Both the position numbers and the translations under genes were made by a program. Below are positions 1 to 6,451 of a stretch of 10,710 nt of DNA, piece by piece (position 1 is the first letter of the stretch; the number at the start of each line of letters is the position of its first letter). The stretch is taken from assembly GCA_938049325.1 (NCBI GenBank), contig CALICC010000278.1, positions 1 to 10,710 on the forward strand, written 5' to 3'. This stretch comes from an uncultured Ilumatobacter sp. GTDB taxonomy: Bacteria > Actinomycetota > Acidimicrobiia > Acidimicrobiales > Ilumatobacteraceae. The notes under the pieces were generated by a model. It had not been told where the DNA came from. It saw only the letters and a list, made by a program, of their open reading frames with translations, and made no database searches.

Positions 1-1524
1 GGCCTCGTCGGCCGGCTCCGGTTCGGCGACAGCGGGCTCGACAACAGCGGGTTCGGCGACGTCGTCCGCGGTATCTGCGTCCGACGACTCGGCATCGTCG
101 GACGATGCGGAATCGACCGGCTCGACCTCGCCAGACGACTCGGCGTCGTCGCTCGGCGCATCGCCGTCATCAGCGGCAACGGCACCACCTGCAACGCCAC
201 CAGCAGCAACGTCACCAGCAGCAACGTCATCGCCGGCATCGTCATCGCCGGACAGGTCGTTGGTTGGCTCGTCGGGAACGTCGGCCTGTGGTGCGTCGAG
301 GTCGATCACGGCGTCGCCCGCCGCACGCTCGGTGTCGACGTCGTCGAGCTGATCTGTCGCGCCGTCGGCGATCTCCGCGTTGGCAGCCGCCTCATCGGCT
401 GCCTCCGGGTCGGCGGGCGCTGCTTCGACCTGCACCGTGTCGACCTGCACCGTGTCGACGACGAGCGTGTCGTCCTCTGCCACCTCAGCGACATCTGCGG
501 CATCATCGACGACAGGGAGTTCGGCTTCCGGCGTCTCCTCGGCGTCAACAACGCCGGCAAGTCCGGTCGCCGGCGCTGGCCGCTCGACGCCGCCGGTCGG
601 GTCGGACGGACGACGCAACGCGGTGGTATCGAAGAGGCCGGTGGCGATGATCGGGATCGGTGTCGGCTTCGGCAGCTTCGGCGCAGCCTGTACGAGCGAA
701 CGCCCGAATTCTGCGGCGGTGAACCGGTCGGCCGACTCGGGGCGAGCTGCACGCTCGAGCACGGCTGCCAGCGCGCCGAGGTCAGCCGACACAGGCAAGA
801 GTTTGTCGACTCGTGCGGAAAGCGTGGCGACCGTCGAGTCAGCGGCGAACGGCACGGATCCCGTGACCGCCTCGGTGAGCACGAGCGCAAGCGCGTAGAC
901 GTCGGTTTTGGAGTCGATCGGCAACCCGAGAGCCTGCTCGGGCGACGCATAGCGAGCCACATGAGTCGGCAAGCTGGCCACATCCGTCCAGCTCGGCTCG
1001 GCCAACAGCCGCGCCATGCCGAAGTCGACAACCCGCAACCGCCGGTCAGCGCCGAACACCATCTTCGACGGGTTCAGCTCGGTGTGGAAAAGCCCCTTCT
1101 GGTGCGCGGCATCCAGCGCGCGACACGCTTCCAAGCCGACCACGAGGGCCTGGCCGGGTTCGAGCAGGCGGCCGCGGTCGAGAAGATCGCGCAGGCTGCC
1201 GCCACCGAGCGCGTCGACCACCCAGAAAACGGTCGACTCGCCGTCGAATTCGACTTCGCCCCAATCTGCCACCGACGCGATGTTCGGGTGCGTCAGCGCG
1301 TTCGAGATCTCGGCGAGACGTCGAAACTTGCGACGAAACTCGTCGTCTCCCGCGAGCTCAGGGCGGACGATCTTGACGGTGACTCCACCGTCGTTCTCAA
1401 GATCCACGGCATCGAGCAGCACCGTGTTCGCTCCAACCGAGACCACCTTGGCGACCCGATACCGGCCCGCGAGAACACTGCCTTCGACAAGGCTCCCCGC
1501 TCGATCTGTTTCGTCGTTTTCCAC
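1..1524 (-). CDS. Ser/Thr protein kinase-fold protein, predicted pseudokinase (C-terminus beyond window)
   Basis: The frame is open from GTG at 1524 to the left edge (508 codons, no stop). Residues about 20-276 form a PknB-like kinase fold: RY at 21-22, the ATP-anchoring Lys in VTVK (K51), DFG at 167-169, an ASPEQ segment, the helix-F Asp in KTDVYAL and a conserved DRF near 266-268. Key catalytic positions are lost. The glycine loop reads SVGANT (29-34) instead of GxGxxG. The helix-C Glu aligns with Leu70. HRD is HTE (147-149), with the catalytic Asp replaced by Glu149. The metal-binding Asn aligns with Lys154. Residues about 285-508 are a low-complexity Ala/Asp/Glu/Val/Pro tail with short repeats, likely disordered; no membrane segment is visible before the edge. 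The role is unknown; by family a scaffold or ATP sensor is possible. GTG 1524 is chosen because the kinase fold begins 20 residues later and a TANNNT box lies 8 nt upstream. An in-frame GTG at 1572 is an alternative. Confidence 0.85.
   Translation of the reverse strand, partial: MENDETDRAGSLVEGSVLAGRYRVAKVVSVGANTVLLDAVDLENDGGVTVKIVRPELAGDDEFRRKFRRLAEISNALTHPNIASVADWGEVEFDGESTVFWVVDALGGGSLRDLLDRGRLLEPGQALVVGLEACRALDAAHQKGLFHTELNPSKMVFGADRRLRVVDFGMARLLAEPSWTDVASLPTHVARYASPEQALGLPIDSKTDVYALALVLTEAVTGSVPFAADSTVATLSARVDKLLPVSADLGALAAVLERAARPESADRFTAAEFGRSLVQAAPKLPKPTPIPIIATGLFDTTALRRPSDPTGGVERPAPATGLAGVVDAEETPEAELPVVDDAADVAEVAEDDTLVVDTVQVDTVQVEAAPADPEAADEAAANAEIADGATDQLDDVDTERAAGDAVIDLDAPQADVPDEPTNDLSGDDDAGDDVAAGDVAAGGVAGGAVAADDGDAPSDDAESSGEVEPVDSASSDDAESSDADTADDVAEPAVVEPAVAEPEPADEA
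198..227 (+). repeat. Tandem 15-bp repeat in the pseudokinase tail
   Basis: Two perfect adjacent copies of CACCAGCAGCAACGT (198-212 and 213-227). Being 15 bp long, the unit keeps frame and encodes a repeated five-residue Ala/Gly/Asp/Val block in the acidic tail of the kinase-fold protein. It looks like recent in-frame slippage or duplication within a low-complexity coding region, not a regulatory array. Confidence 0.8.
425..454 (+). repeat. Tandem 15-bp repeat in the pseudokinase tail
   Basis: Two perfect adjacent copies of TCGACCTGCACCGTG (425-439 and 440-454). Read on the minus strand they encode the repeated peptide VDTVQVDTVQV in the tail. This is a second independent in-frame duplication of the same unit length as the one at 198-227, which indicates a tail free to change length. 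Confidence 0.8.
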
Positions 1525-1532
1525 CGAATGAG

Positions 1533-1538
1533 ACGCTA
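1533..1538 (-). promoter_or_regulatory. Candidate -10 box (TAGCGT) for leaderless pseudokinase mRNA
   Basis: TAGCGT on the minus strand fits the actinobacterial -10 consensus TANNNT and ends 8 nt before GTG 1524. No Shine-Dalgarno-like sequence precedes the start, so transcription would begin at or very near the start codon. No convincing -35 hexamer is visible. The call rests on the same arrangement recurring upstream of three other minus-strand genes here. Confidence 0.45.
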
Positions 1539-1579
1539 TCGCCTGCGTGTTCTGGGATGAGGCCAGGCACACTGATGCC

Positions 1580-2188
1580 GTGAGCGAATCCGAGCTCGAC
1601 CAGAGTCCCAGCGAGCACAACGAAACAGACACGGCGGCCGACCTCGAGGTGTCCAACGAGGCAGCGGCCGCCGAAGATGATGCCGAGGCGCCGAGCCGCG
1701 AGTCGCCGTTCAAGCGCCTCGACAAAGGGCTCCTCACCGCGTACTTCGTGATCGCGTGCGGCCTGTTCGCCATCATCTGGGCCGTCACGTCGGCCATCAC
1801 GGGAACCGACGGCATCGATCGTCCTGACGCGATCGAGCGTCTGTCCCCCGTCGAGAACGCCCAGCAGGTCGTCCAGCAGGAGCAAGTCGTCGTCGACCTG
1901 CAGTTCGGCTACGAGGCCGCCCTCGTCATCGACGGCATCGAGCTGCCGACGGCGCGGATTGGCGAGTTCGTCGGCGACCTCGACCCCGAGAACGCAGGGG
2001 TGCAGGTCGAAGCTCCTCCCACGGCCGTCTTCGACCCGGGCAACGCTCGTATCGAGTTCCGCCCCGGGAGGGACGCACTCATCGAGAGCTTCAGCGAAGG
2101 ACGCCACGAAGTACAGGTCATCTACTGGAAGGTCGAAGAGGGCCGAGCGAACGCGCTCAGCTATCGCTGGAGCTTCGACGTCGTCTGA
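1580..2188 (+). CDS. Single-pass membrane protein of unknown function
   Basis: The product is 202 residues from GTG 1580. An acidic Glu/Asp/Ala-rich N-terminus (about 1-40) is followed by a basic stretch (FKRLDKG) and one membrane segment at about 50-75 (LLTAYFVIACGLFAIIWAV). An extracytoplasmic part of about 125 residues follows. Its alternating hydrophobic pattern (VVVDLQFGYEAALVIDGIEL, then RIEFRPGRD and HEVQVIYWKVEEG) suggests a small beta-sandwich domain. Positive charges before the segment put the N-terminus in the cytoplasm. I recognise no named family. The gene is divergent from the pseudokinase gene, 55 bp away, so the two may share control. The start is uncertain: an in-frame GTG at 1547 would add 11 residues. 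GTG 1580 is preferred because CACACT, a weak -10-like hexamer, ends 6 nt upstream. It converges on ligA with 13 bp between stops. Confidence 0.8.
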   Translation: MSESELDQSPSEHNETDTAADLEVSNEAAAAEDDAEAPSRESPFKRLDKGLLTAYFVIACGLFAIIWAVTSAITGTDGIDRPDAIERLSPVENAQQVVQQEQVVVDLQFGYEAALVIDGIELPTARIGEFVGDLDPENAGVQVEAPPTAVFDPGNARIEFRPGRDALIESFSEGRHEVQVIYWKVEEGRANALSYRWSFDVV

Positions 2189-2201
2189 GCGACCGTTCGA
2201 C

Positions 2202-4298
2202 TCAACCGTCGTCAACCGCCGCGGCGTCATCGACCGCGAACCGCTCCGGCAATGCGCCCGTGTCGAGCAGCGCCACGAACTCCGCTTCGTCGATGACGGG
2301 CACGCCGAGCGATTCGGCCTTCGTGAGCTTGCTCGCTCCGGCCGACTCGCCGGCAACCAAAGCAAACGTTTTCTTGCTGACGCTTCCCGGACTCTTGCCG
2401 CCTCGCGAGGTGATGGCTTCTGCGGTCTGCTCGCGATTGAAACCCGCCAACGTGCCCGTCACGACCACGGTCTTGCCGTCGAGCGTCTGAGGCGTCGCTG
2501 CGCGCTCGGCCTCGGCCCGGGCCGCCGCGTCCGGATCTCCGAAGTTCACACCCGCAGCACGGAACTTCTCGATGTACGCCTGATTCGACTCCTGCGCGAA
2601 CCATTCCGCCACCGTTGTCGCGATCACACCTCCGACACCGTCGACGGCTGCCAGCTCTTCGACCGACTTGGCGGTGATCTCGTCGAGCGTGTGGAACGCG
2701 TCGGTCAACGCAGCTGATGCCGACGGCCCCAGATGGCGCACACCGAGCGCGGTCAAGAACTTCGGCAACGGACGTTCGGTCGACTTCTGGATCTCGTCGA
2801 CGAGATTCTGTGCGCTCGTCGTGCCGACGCGGTCGAGTTCGACGAGCTGCTCGACCGTGAGCAAGTACAGGTCGGCCGAGTCCTTCACGAGACCCGCCTC
2901 GGCGAGCTTGTCGACCATCTGCTCGCCAAGGCCTTCGATGTCCATCGCCCCGCGCGAGGCGAAGTACGCGATGCGCTGGTTGCGCGTGGCGGGACAGTCG
3001 GGCGCGAAACAACGTGTGTCGGCTTCGCCCTCGGGCTGCACCAGTGGCGTTCCACACGCTGGACAGTCCTGCGGGAACTCCCACGGGACGCTGTCGGCTG
3101 GGCGTGCGGCCAAGACCGGACCGACCACTTCGGGAATGACGTCGCCCGCCTTGCGGACGATCACGGTGTCGCCCGGGCGGACGTCTTTCACCCCGACCTG
3201 CTCGCGGTTGTGCAGCGTGGCCATGCCGACGGTCGATCCGCCGACGAAGACCGGGTCGAGCACGGCGAACGGCGTCGCTCGCCCGGTGCGGCCCACCGAC
3301 ACCTGGATGTCGAGCAACGTCGTGGTGCGCTCTTCGGGTGGGAACTTGTAGGCGATGGCCCACCGCGGTGCACGAGAGGTGAAACCCAGGACGTCGCGCT
3401 GCGCGAGGTCGTCGACCTTGATCACAACGCCGTCGATCTCGTAGTCGAGGTCGTGGCGATGCTCTTGCCAGTGGAGACAGTGTGCGGCGACTTCGTCGAT
3501 GGACGAGAACGCTCGGACGTGCTCGTTGACGGGAAAGCCGAGCGAGGCCACGAAGTCGAGCTCTGCCTGATGGCTGTCGAGCGACGGCTTGGTTCCGTCG
3601 GCAGCCGAGATCTGGCCGAGTTGGTAGCTGAAGAACGACAATTCGCGCTCCGCAGTCTTGGCGGCGTCCTTCTGACGCAGGCTGCCGGCAGCTGAGTTCC
3701 GCGGGTTGACGAACGGTTTCTCCCCGGCTGCGGTGGCGCGCTCGTTGAGCCGCTCGAACGCCGAGGTGCTCATGTAGACCTCGCCGCGCACCTCGACCAG
3801 TTCGGGCGGTTGTGGGCTGGTGAGCTCGTGTGGGACATCGGCGATCGTCGCCACGTTTGCAGTGACGTCCTCGCCACTGCGTCCGTCGCCGCGTGTGGCA
3901 GCCCGAACGAATCGACCCTGCTCGTATCGCAAACTCATCGCCAGTCCGTCGAACTTCAATTCGCAGACGAAGGTCGGCGTACCGCCGTCGAGCCCGCGCA
4001 CCACACGGTCGGCCCATGCACCGAGCTCCTCGGCGTCCATGGCGTTGTCGAGGCTCATCATCGGGACCTCGTGCACCACCTCTGCAAATGTCGCGTTGAT
4101 CGCGCCGCCGACCTGCTGCGTCGGGGAGTCGGGCGTGACGAGGTCGGGATGCTCGTCCTCGAGGGTGCGGAGTTCGCGTACGAGATCGTCGTAGTCGGCG
4201 TCGCTGATCTCCGGATCGTCGAGCGTGTGATAGCGCTCGTTGTGGTGAGCAATCGCCGTTCGGAGCTCGTTGATTCGTGTTTCGACTTCCACGCTCAT
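2202..4298 (-). CDS. ligA: NAD-dependent DNA ligase LigA
   Basis: LigA seals nicks in duplex DNA during replication and repair, using NAD+ to adenylate an active-site lysine. The 698-residue protein has every expected domain. The Ia NAD-binding domain is near 20-40 (ERYHTLDDPEISDADYDDL). The nucleotidyltransferase carries the catalytic KFDG at 115-118 (K115), EIDG at 287-290 and the WAIAYKFP motif (K318). An OB fold follows. The zinc finger has C412, C415, C430 and C435. Helix-hairpin-helix repeats cover about 485-565, and a C-terminal BRCT domain about 604-682 (LDGKTVVVTGTLAGF). A short acidic tail ends the protein. Length is normal and no catalytic residue is missing. ATG 4298 starts at the usual LigA N-terminus; it lacks a Shine-Dalgarno sequence but has a TANNNT box 8 nt upstream. 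The MetE-like gene ends 54 bp upstream on the same strand, so readthrough from it is also possible. Confidence 0.99.
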   Translation of the reverse strand: MSVEVETRINELRTAIAHHNERYHTLDDPEISDADYDDLVRELRTLEDEHPDLVTPDSPTQQVGGAINATFAEVVHEVPMMSLDNAMDAEELGAWADRVVRGLDGGTPTFVCELKFDGLAMSLRYEQGRFVRAATRGDGRSGEDVTANVATIADVPHELTSPQPPELVEVRGEVYMSTSAFERLNERATAAGEKPFVNPRNSAAGSLRQKDAAKTAERELSFFSYQLGQISAADGTKPSLDSHQAELDFVASLGFPVNEHVRAFSSIDEVAAHCLHWQEHRHDLDYEIDGVVIKVDDLAQRDVLGFTSRAPRWAIAYKFPPEERTTTLLDIQVSVGRTGRATPFAVLDPVFVGGSTVGMATLHNREQVGVKDVRPGDTVIVRKAGDVIPEVVGPVLAARPADSVPWEFPQDCPACGTPLVQPEGEADTRCFAPDCPATRNQRIAYFASRGAMDIEGLGEQMVDKLAEAGLVKDSADLYLLTVEQLVELDRVGTTSAQNLVDEIQKSTERPLPKFLTALGVRHLGPSASAALTDAFHTLDEITAKSVEELAAVDGVGGVIATTVAEWFAQESNQAYIEKFRAAGVNFGDPDAAARAEAERAATPQTLDGKTVVVTGTLAGFNREQTAEAITSRGGKSPGSVSKKTFALVAGESAGASKLTKAESLGVPVIDEAEFVALLDTGALPERFAVDDAAAVDDG

Positions 4299-4306
4299 CG
4301 GTGCGA

Positions 4307-4312
4307 ACCGTA
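4307..4312 (-). promoter_or_regulatory. Candidate -10 box (TACGGT) for leaderless ligA mRNA
   Basis: TACGGT on the minus strand matches TANNNT and is followed by 8 nt and then the ligA ATG. There is no purine-rich ribosome-binding site in the gap. It sits within the 54-bp space after the MetE-like gene, so ligA may have its own start site even if cotranscribed. No clear -35 is visible. Confidence 0.45.
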
Positions 4313-4352
4313 TCCGGCGCGTTTGCGTTCGACGGTGGTTGGCGGCGGACCG

Positions 4353-5366
4353 TCAGGCGCCGAGCGCGAGGCGCGTGGTGAGCGCCTGTGCCTTCACGCG
4401 TTGGCCGATGTCGGCGCTCAGTCGGGCGACGCGACGTGCAGTCGACACCTGGTGATGGGCAAGCCCACACACGGGCGTGATGAGGCTCTGGCGGCGCAGC
4501 ATGACCGGGTCGATGCCACGCTCGACGAGCAGACACCACACATCGGACAATTGCCGCCAATAGCGATCGGCCTTGACCGGCAGCGGACCGCCTGTCGGCA
4601 GCGCGCCCCACGCGATGACACCGCCGTTCTGAATGAAGCGACCGAGGTATCCGGCGTACTCGACGAGGTCTTCAGACAGTGGGATCGAGATCACCTGCGG
4701 GCCAGCTTCGAGCATGGTTGCCACGTCACAGGGCCCACAGCAGTGGATCCCGACCGCGACGCCCGGGCCGACCGCCGCCATCCCGGTCGAGATCAGGTCG
4801 ACCGCCACGTCGGGCGGGATCGGAAAGTCGGGCGCCATCAGCTCGACGAGGCGCGGTTCGTCGAGCAGCATCAACTGCGGGCTGTTCGGGAGCACTTCGG
4901 CCACCGCTGCGCTGATCTGTGAGACGTGATGGCGGACCGCCTCCGCCGCGATACTGAACGCCGCGGCATTGCGGAGCCCGGCGCGTTGCAGGGCGGTGCC
5001 GAGGGTGACCGGACCGACGAATTGCCACTTCACTGGAGCGCCGTCCAGGTGCACTGCCGCCGCGAGATCCAAGAACGCCCTGAGGCCGCCGAAGGCGTCA
5101 GCACCCAGATCGGTGGTGATCGGTACCTCATCGACCAATCCGACCGGGTCGACGGCGAAGCTGCCGTACTGACCAAACGACACTCCGGGAAGACCGCCGA
5201 TCGCCTGACCGATCATCCCTTCAGCCGGGGAGCGTGTGGGCAGCGATGGGATCGTGGCGATGTCGAATTCGGCGATCGAGAACGCCGCAGCTGCCTTTTC
5301 GTCGCGGTGCGGCAAGCTGCCGATTCCGACCGACTGGCCGTTCGCAAAGCGCGCCACGGAGGGCAT
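4353..5366 (-). CDS. Cobalamin-independent methionine synthase (MetE) C-terminal-domain-like protein
   Basis: The product is 337 residues, a single MetE C-terminal-type (Meth_synt_2) barrel rather than the roughly 750-residue two-barrel MetE. Opening motifs include GIGSLPHRD (15-22) and, later, FVGPVTL (116-122). A probable zinc thiol site is kept: H208-C209-C210 fits the HxC ligand pair and C300 in TPVCGL matches the distal Cys of MetE. It may transfer a methyl group to a thiol such as homocysteine, but without the N-terminal barrel the methyl donor is unclear and folate-dependent methionine synthesis should not be assumed. A conserved protein of the same type lies next to ligA in mycobacteria (Rv3015c, from memory). 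ATG 5366 is chosen because AGGAG lies 6 nt upstream and the conserved region begins just after it; in-frame starts at 5402 and 5456 lack this, and the 5456 start would overlap the divergent gene. Confidence 0.85.
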   Translation of the reverse strand: MPSVARFANGQSVGIGSLPHRDEKAAAAFSIAEFDIATIPSLPTRSPAEGMIGQAIGGLPGVSFGQYGSFAVDPVGLVDEVPITTDLGADAFGGLRAFLDLAAAVHLDGAPVKWQFVGPVTLGTALQRAGLRNAAAFSIAAEAVRHHVSQISAAVAEVLPNSPQLMLLDEPRLVELMAPDFPIPPDVAVDLISTGMAAVGPGVAVGIHCCGPCDVATMLEAGPQVISIPLSEDLVEYAGYLGRFIQNGGVIAWGALPTGGPLPVKADRYWRQLSDVWCLLVERGIDPVMLRRQSLITPVCGLAHHQVSTARRVARLSADIGQRVKAQALTTRLALGA

Positions 5367-5372
5367 CGAGCG

Positions 5373-5377
5373 CTCCT
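5373..5377 (-). promoter_or_regulatory. Ribosome-binding site (AGGAG) of the MetE-like gene
   Basis: AGGAG on the minus strand lies 6 nt before ATG 5366 and decides this start over the longer in-frame alternatives. It contrasts with the four minus-strand genes here that have no such site. Confidence 0.75.
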
Positions 5378-5430
5378 GGGACGGCGGCGTGACAGACGGC
5401 ATGATGTCACGTTGGTGCCCCGAGGGTGCG

Positions 5431-5444
5431 ATAGACAAATCTAT
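5431..5444. promoter_or_regulatory. Candidate operator: perfect inverted repeat between divergent genes
   Basis: ATAGA-caaa-TCTAT is a perfect 5-bp inverted repeat with a 4-bp centre, AT-rich against the high-GC surroundings. It lies in the 82-bp gap between the MetE-like gene (minus) and the membrane-protein gene (plus), ending 4 bp before ATG 5449. A TANNNT hexamer on the minus strand (TAGATT, 5438-5443) overlaps it. It could be a repressor site or simply part of overlapping promoters. A 5-bp arm can arise by chance. Confidence 0.35.
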
Positions 5445-5448
5445 TCCG

Positions 5449-6372
5449 ATGTCCACTGCCGATCCTGTGACGCCTCAACCGTCGATTTCGACGAAATCGG
5501 CAGCGGCGCGGGCGCTTCCCTGGGTCGTACGACTGGCATGGGTTGCTGTTGCCGTCGTCGGCGGAACGGCGCTCGAAGCCGCCGTCGCCGAACGCAGCGC
5601 CGCAGTCGCCTGGGTCACTGGCATCGGAGCGTGGGCGATCTTCGCGATGGTCGCGATCGCAGTGTTGATCCCGTCGGTCCTCTCGCTGACCGTGGCCCGC
5701 GTCGGCACGCCGCTCGCCCTCGCCGCCGCTGTCGGCTCGGCGTTCGCTGGAGCACCGGCCGCCGACGTCGGCCTGCTCGCCGTGCCGGCCCTCGTGGCCG
5801 TCGCTGCCGTGTTCACTGCCGACACCGGCCGGTGGATGGTGCAAGCCTCCGCATACGGCGACGAGGATCGCCTCCCGCTCCGCAGCCCGGCCGCCACCGG
5901 CGCCGCTGCGGTGATCTCCTGGTTCGTCTGGACCGCTGCGATCATCTCCGGGCCGCTCTTGCTGGCCGCTCAGAACGTGATCGTCGGTATCCCGGTCACA
6001 CTCGTCGCCATCGCCGCGACCGTGTTCGTGGCTCCACGCTGGCACCAGATGTCGCGCCGCTGGCTCGTGCTCGTTCCGGCGGGCCTCGTCATCCATGACC
6101 CGGTGGTGCTGGCCGACACACTCATGGTGCGAACCGATCAGCTCACCGGCATTGGTTTGGCCCGCGCCGACACCGGGGCAGCCGACCTCACGGGACCGGC
6201 AAGTGGCCACGTCGTGGAGATCAGCACTCGCGAGTCGGTCTCGACCGTGTTCGCCTTCACGCCGTCCGAACCGAACGGTAAGGCCATCCACATGACGTCG
6301 TTTCTGGTCGCGCCCAGCCGACCTGGCGAAGCGCTGAAACGGGCATCGGCGCGCAAGCTTCCGATCACCTGA
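5449..6372 (+). CDS. Polytopic membrane protein of unknown function
   Basis: The product is 307 residues from ATG 5449. After a polar N-terminus come about five or six hydrophobic segments: near 26-48, 55-82, 86-122 (long enough for two), 152-175 and 177-196. The last 110 residues are soluble and begin RRWLVLVPAGLVIHDP, a strand-turn-strand pattern that loosely resembles the start of bacterial PH-like domains; this is a weak resemblance. The C-terminus is basic (KRASARKL), consistent with a cytosolic face. I recognise no transporter or enzyme motif. The open frame extends upstream to 5236, but that part lies over the divergent MetE-like gene, so ATG 5449 is preferred. No Shine-Dalgarno sequence is present; AAATCT, a poor -10 match, ends 6 nt upstream. 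Its TGA (6370-6372) lies inside the repeat element that separates it from mnmA. Confidence 0.8.
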   Translation: MSTADPVTPQPSISTKSAAARALPWVVRLAWVAVAVVGGTALEAAVAERSAAVAWVTGIGAWAIFAMVAIAVLIPSVLSLTVARVGTPLALAAAVGSAFAGAPAADVGLLAVPALVAVAAVFTADTGRWMVQASAYGDEDRLPLRSPAATGAAAVISWFVWTAAIISGPLLLAAQNVIVGIPVTLVAIAATVFVAPRWHQMSRRWLVLVPAGLVIHDPVVLADTLMVRTDQLTGIGLARADTGAADLTGPASGHVVEISTRESVSTVFAFTPSEPNGKAIHMTSFLVAPSRPGEALKRASARKLPIT

Positions 6373-6451
6373 CTGGGTAGCACCGGTGCCGGAACCAAAA
6401 GGACCCAGGGACTGGGTAGCAGCGGTGCCGGAACCAAAAGGACCCAGTCAG
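6369..6451. repeat. Two-unit palindromic repeat element at a convergent gene junction
   Basis: An 83-bp element bounded by a perfect 10-bp inverted repeat, CTGACTGGGT (6369-6378) and ACCCAGTCAG (6442-6451). It holds two adjacent 39-bp direct repeats (6371-6409 and 6410-6448) identical at 37 of 39 positions; the differences are 6383 C versus 6422 G and 6409 G versus 6448 T. The centre contains ACCCAGggaCTGGGT (6403-6417), a 6-bp stem with a 3-nt loop. Each unit can also fold alone through its CTGGGT and ACCCAG ends. Copy 1 includes the perfect palindrome GCACCGGTGC (6380-6389), which the 6422 change breaks in copy 2. Both flanking stop codons lie in the outer arms (TGA 6370-6372 plus; TCA 6448-6450, minus-strand TGA). 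It could be a bidirectional terminator or a REP/MITE-like dispersed element. No U-tract follows the stems. Confidence 0.85.

Noticed and set aside
105..1031. Open frames at 105-650 (plus), 306-1031 (minus) and 380-898 (plus)
   Set aside because: They are shadows of the pseudokinase gene; their Arg/Ser/Ala-rich products have no pattern, whereas the minus frame open to the edge gives kinase motifs throughout.
2189..2201. Intrinsic terminator between the 1580-2188 gene and ligA
   Set aside because: The 13-bp gap holds no convincing stem and no T-run; nearby partial complementarity around GAGTCG/CGCTC is imperfect.
1397..2365. Minus-strand open frame of 322 codons antisense to the 1580-2188 gene
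   Set aside because: It overlaps ligA, the membrane-protein gene and the pseudokinase start in a different frame. The plus-strand frame has a clear membrane segment and normal composition.
2227..4611. A 794-codon open frame on the same strand as ligA in another frame
   Set aside because: It is Arg/Pro/Ala-rich with no domain pattern and lies across ligA, whose frame has all LigA motifs. Long shadow frames are expected in high-GC DNA.
3810..4922. Long plus-strand open frame antisense to ligA and the MetE-like gene
   Set aside because: It spans the gap between two real genes, its composition is Arg/His/Asp-rich without motifs, and it has no ribosome-binding site or promoter; it is a shadow of the minus-strand genes.
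5236..5448. Upstream extension of the membrane-protein gene to 5236
   Set aside because: The extra 71 codons overlie the 5' part of the MetE-like gene and lack hydrophobic or conserved features; ATG 5449 is the sensible start.
4926..6098. Plus-strand open frame of 390 codons across the divergent MetE-like/membrane-protein junction
   Set aside because: It is Arg-rich and without motifs, crosses a region with the start codons of two supported genes, and is out of frame with the membrane protein.
6369..6451. CRISPR array
   Set aside because: The two 39-bp units abut directly with no spacers and there are no cas genes nearby.
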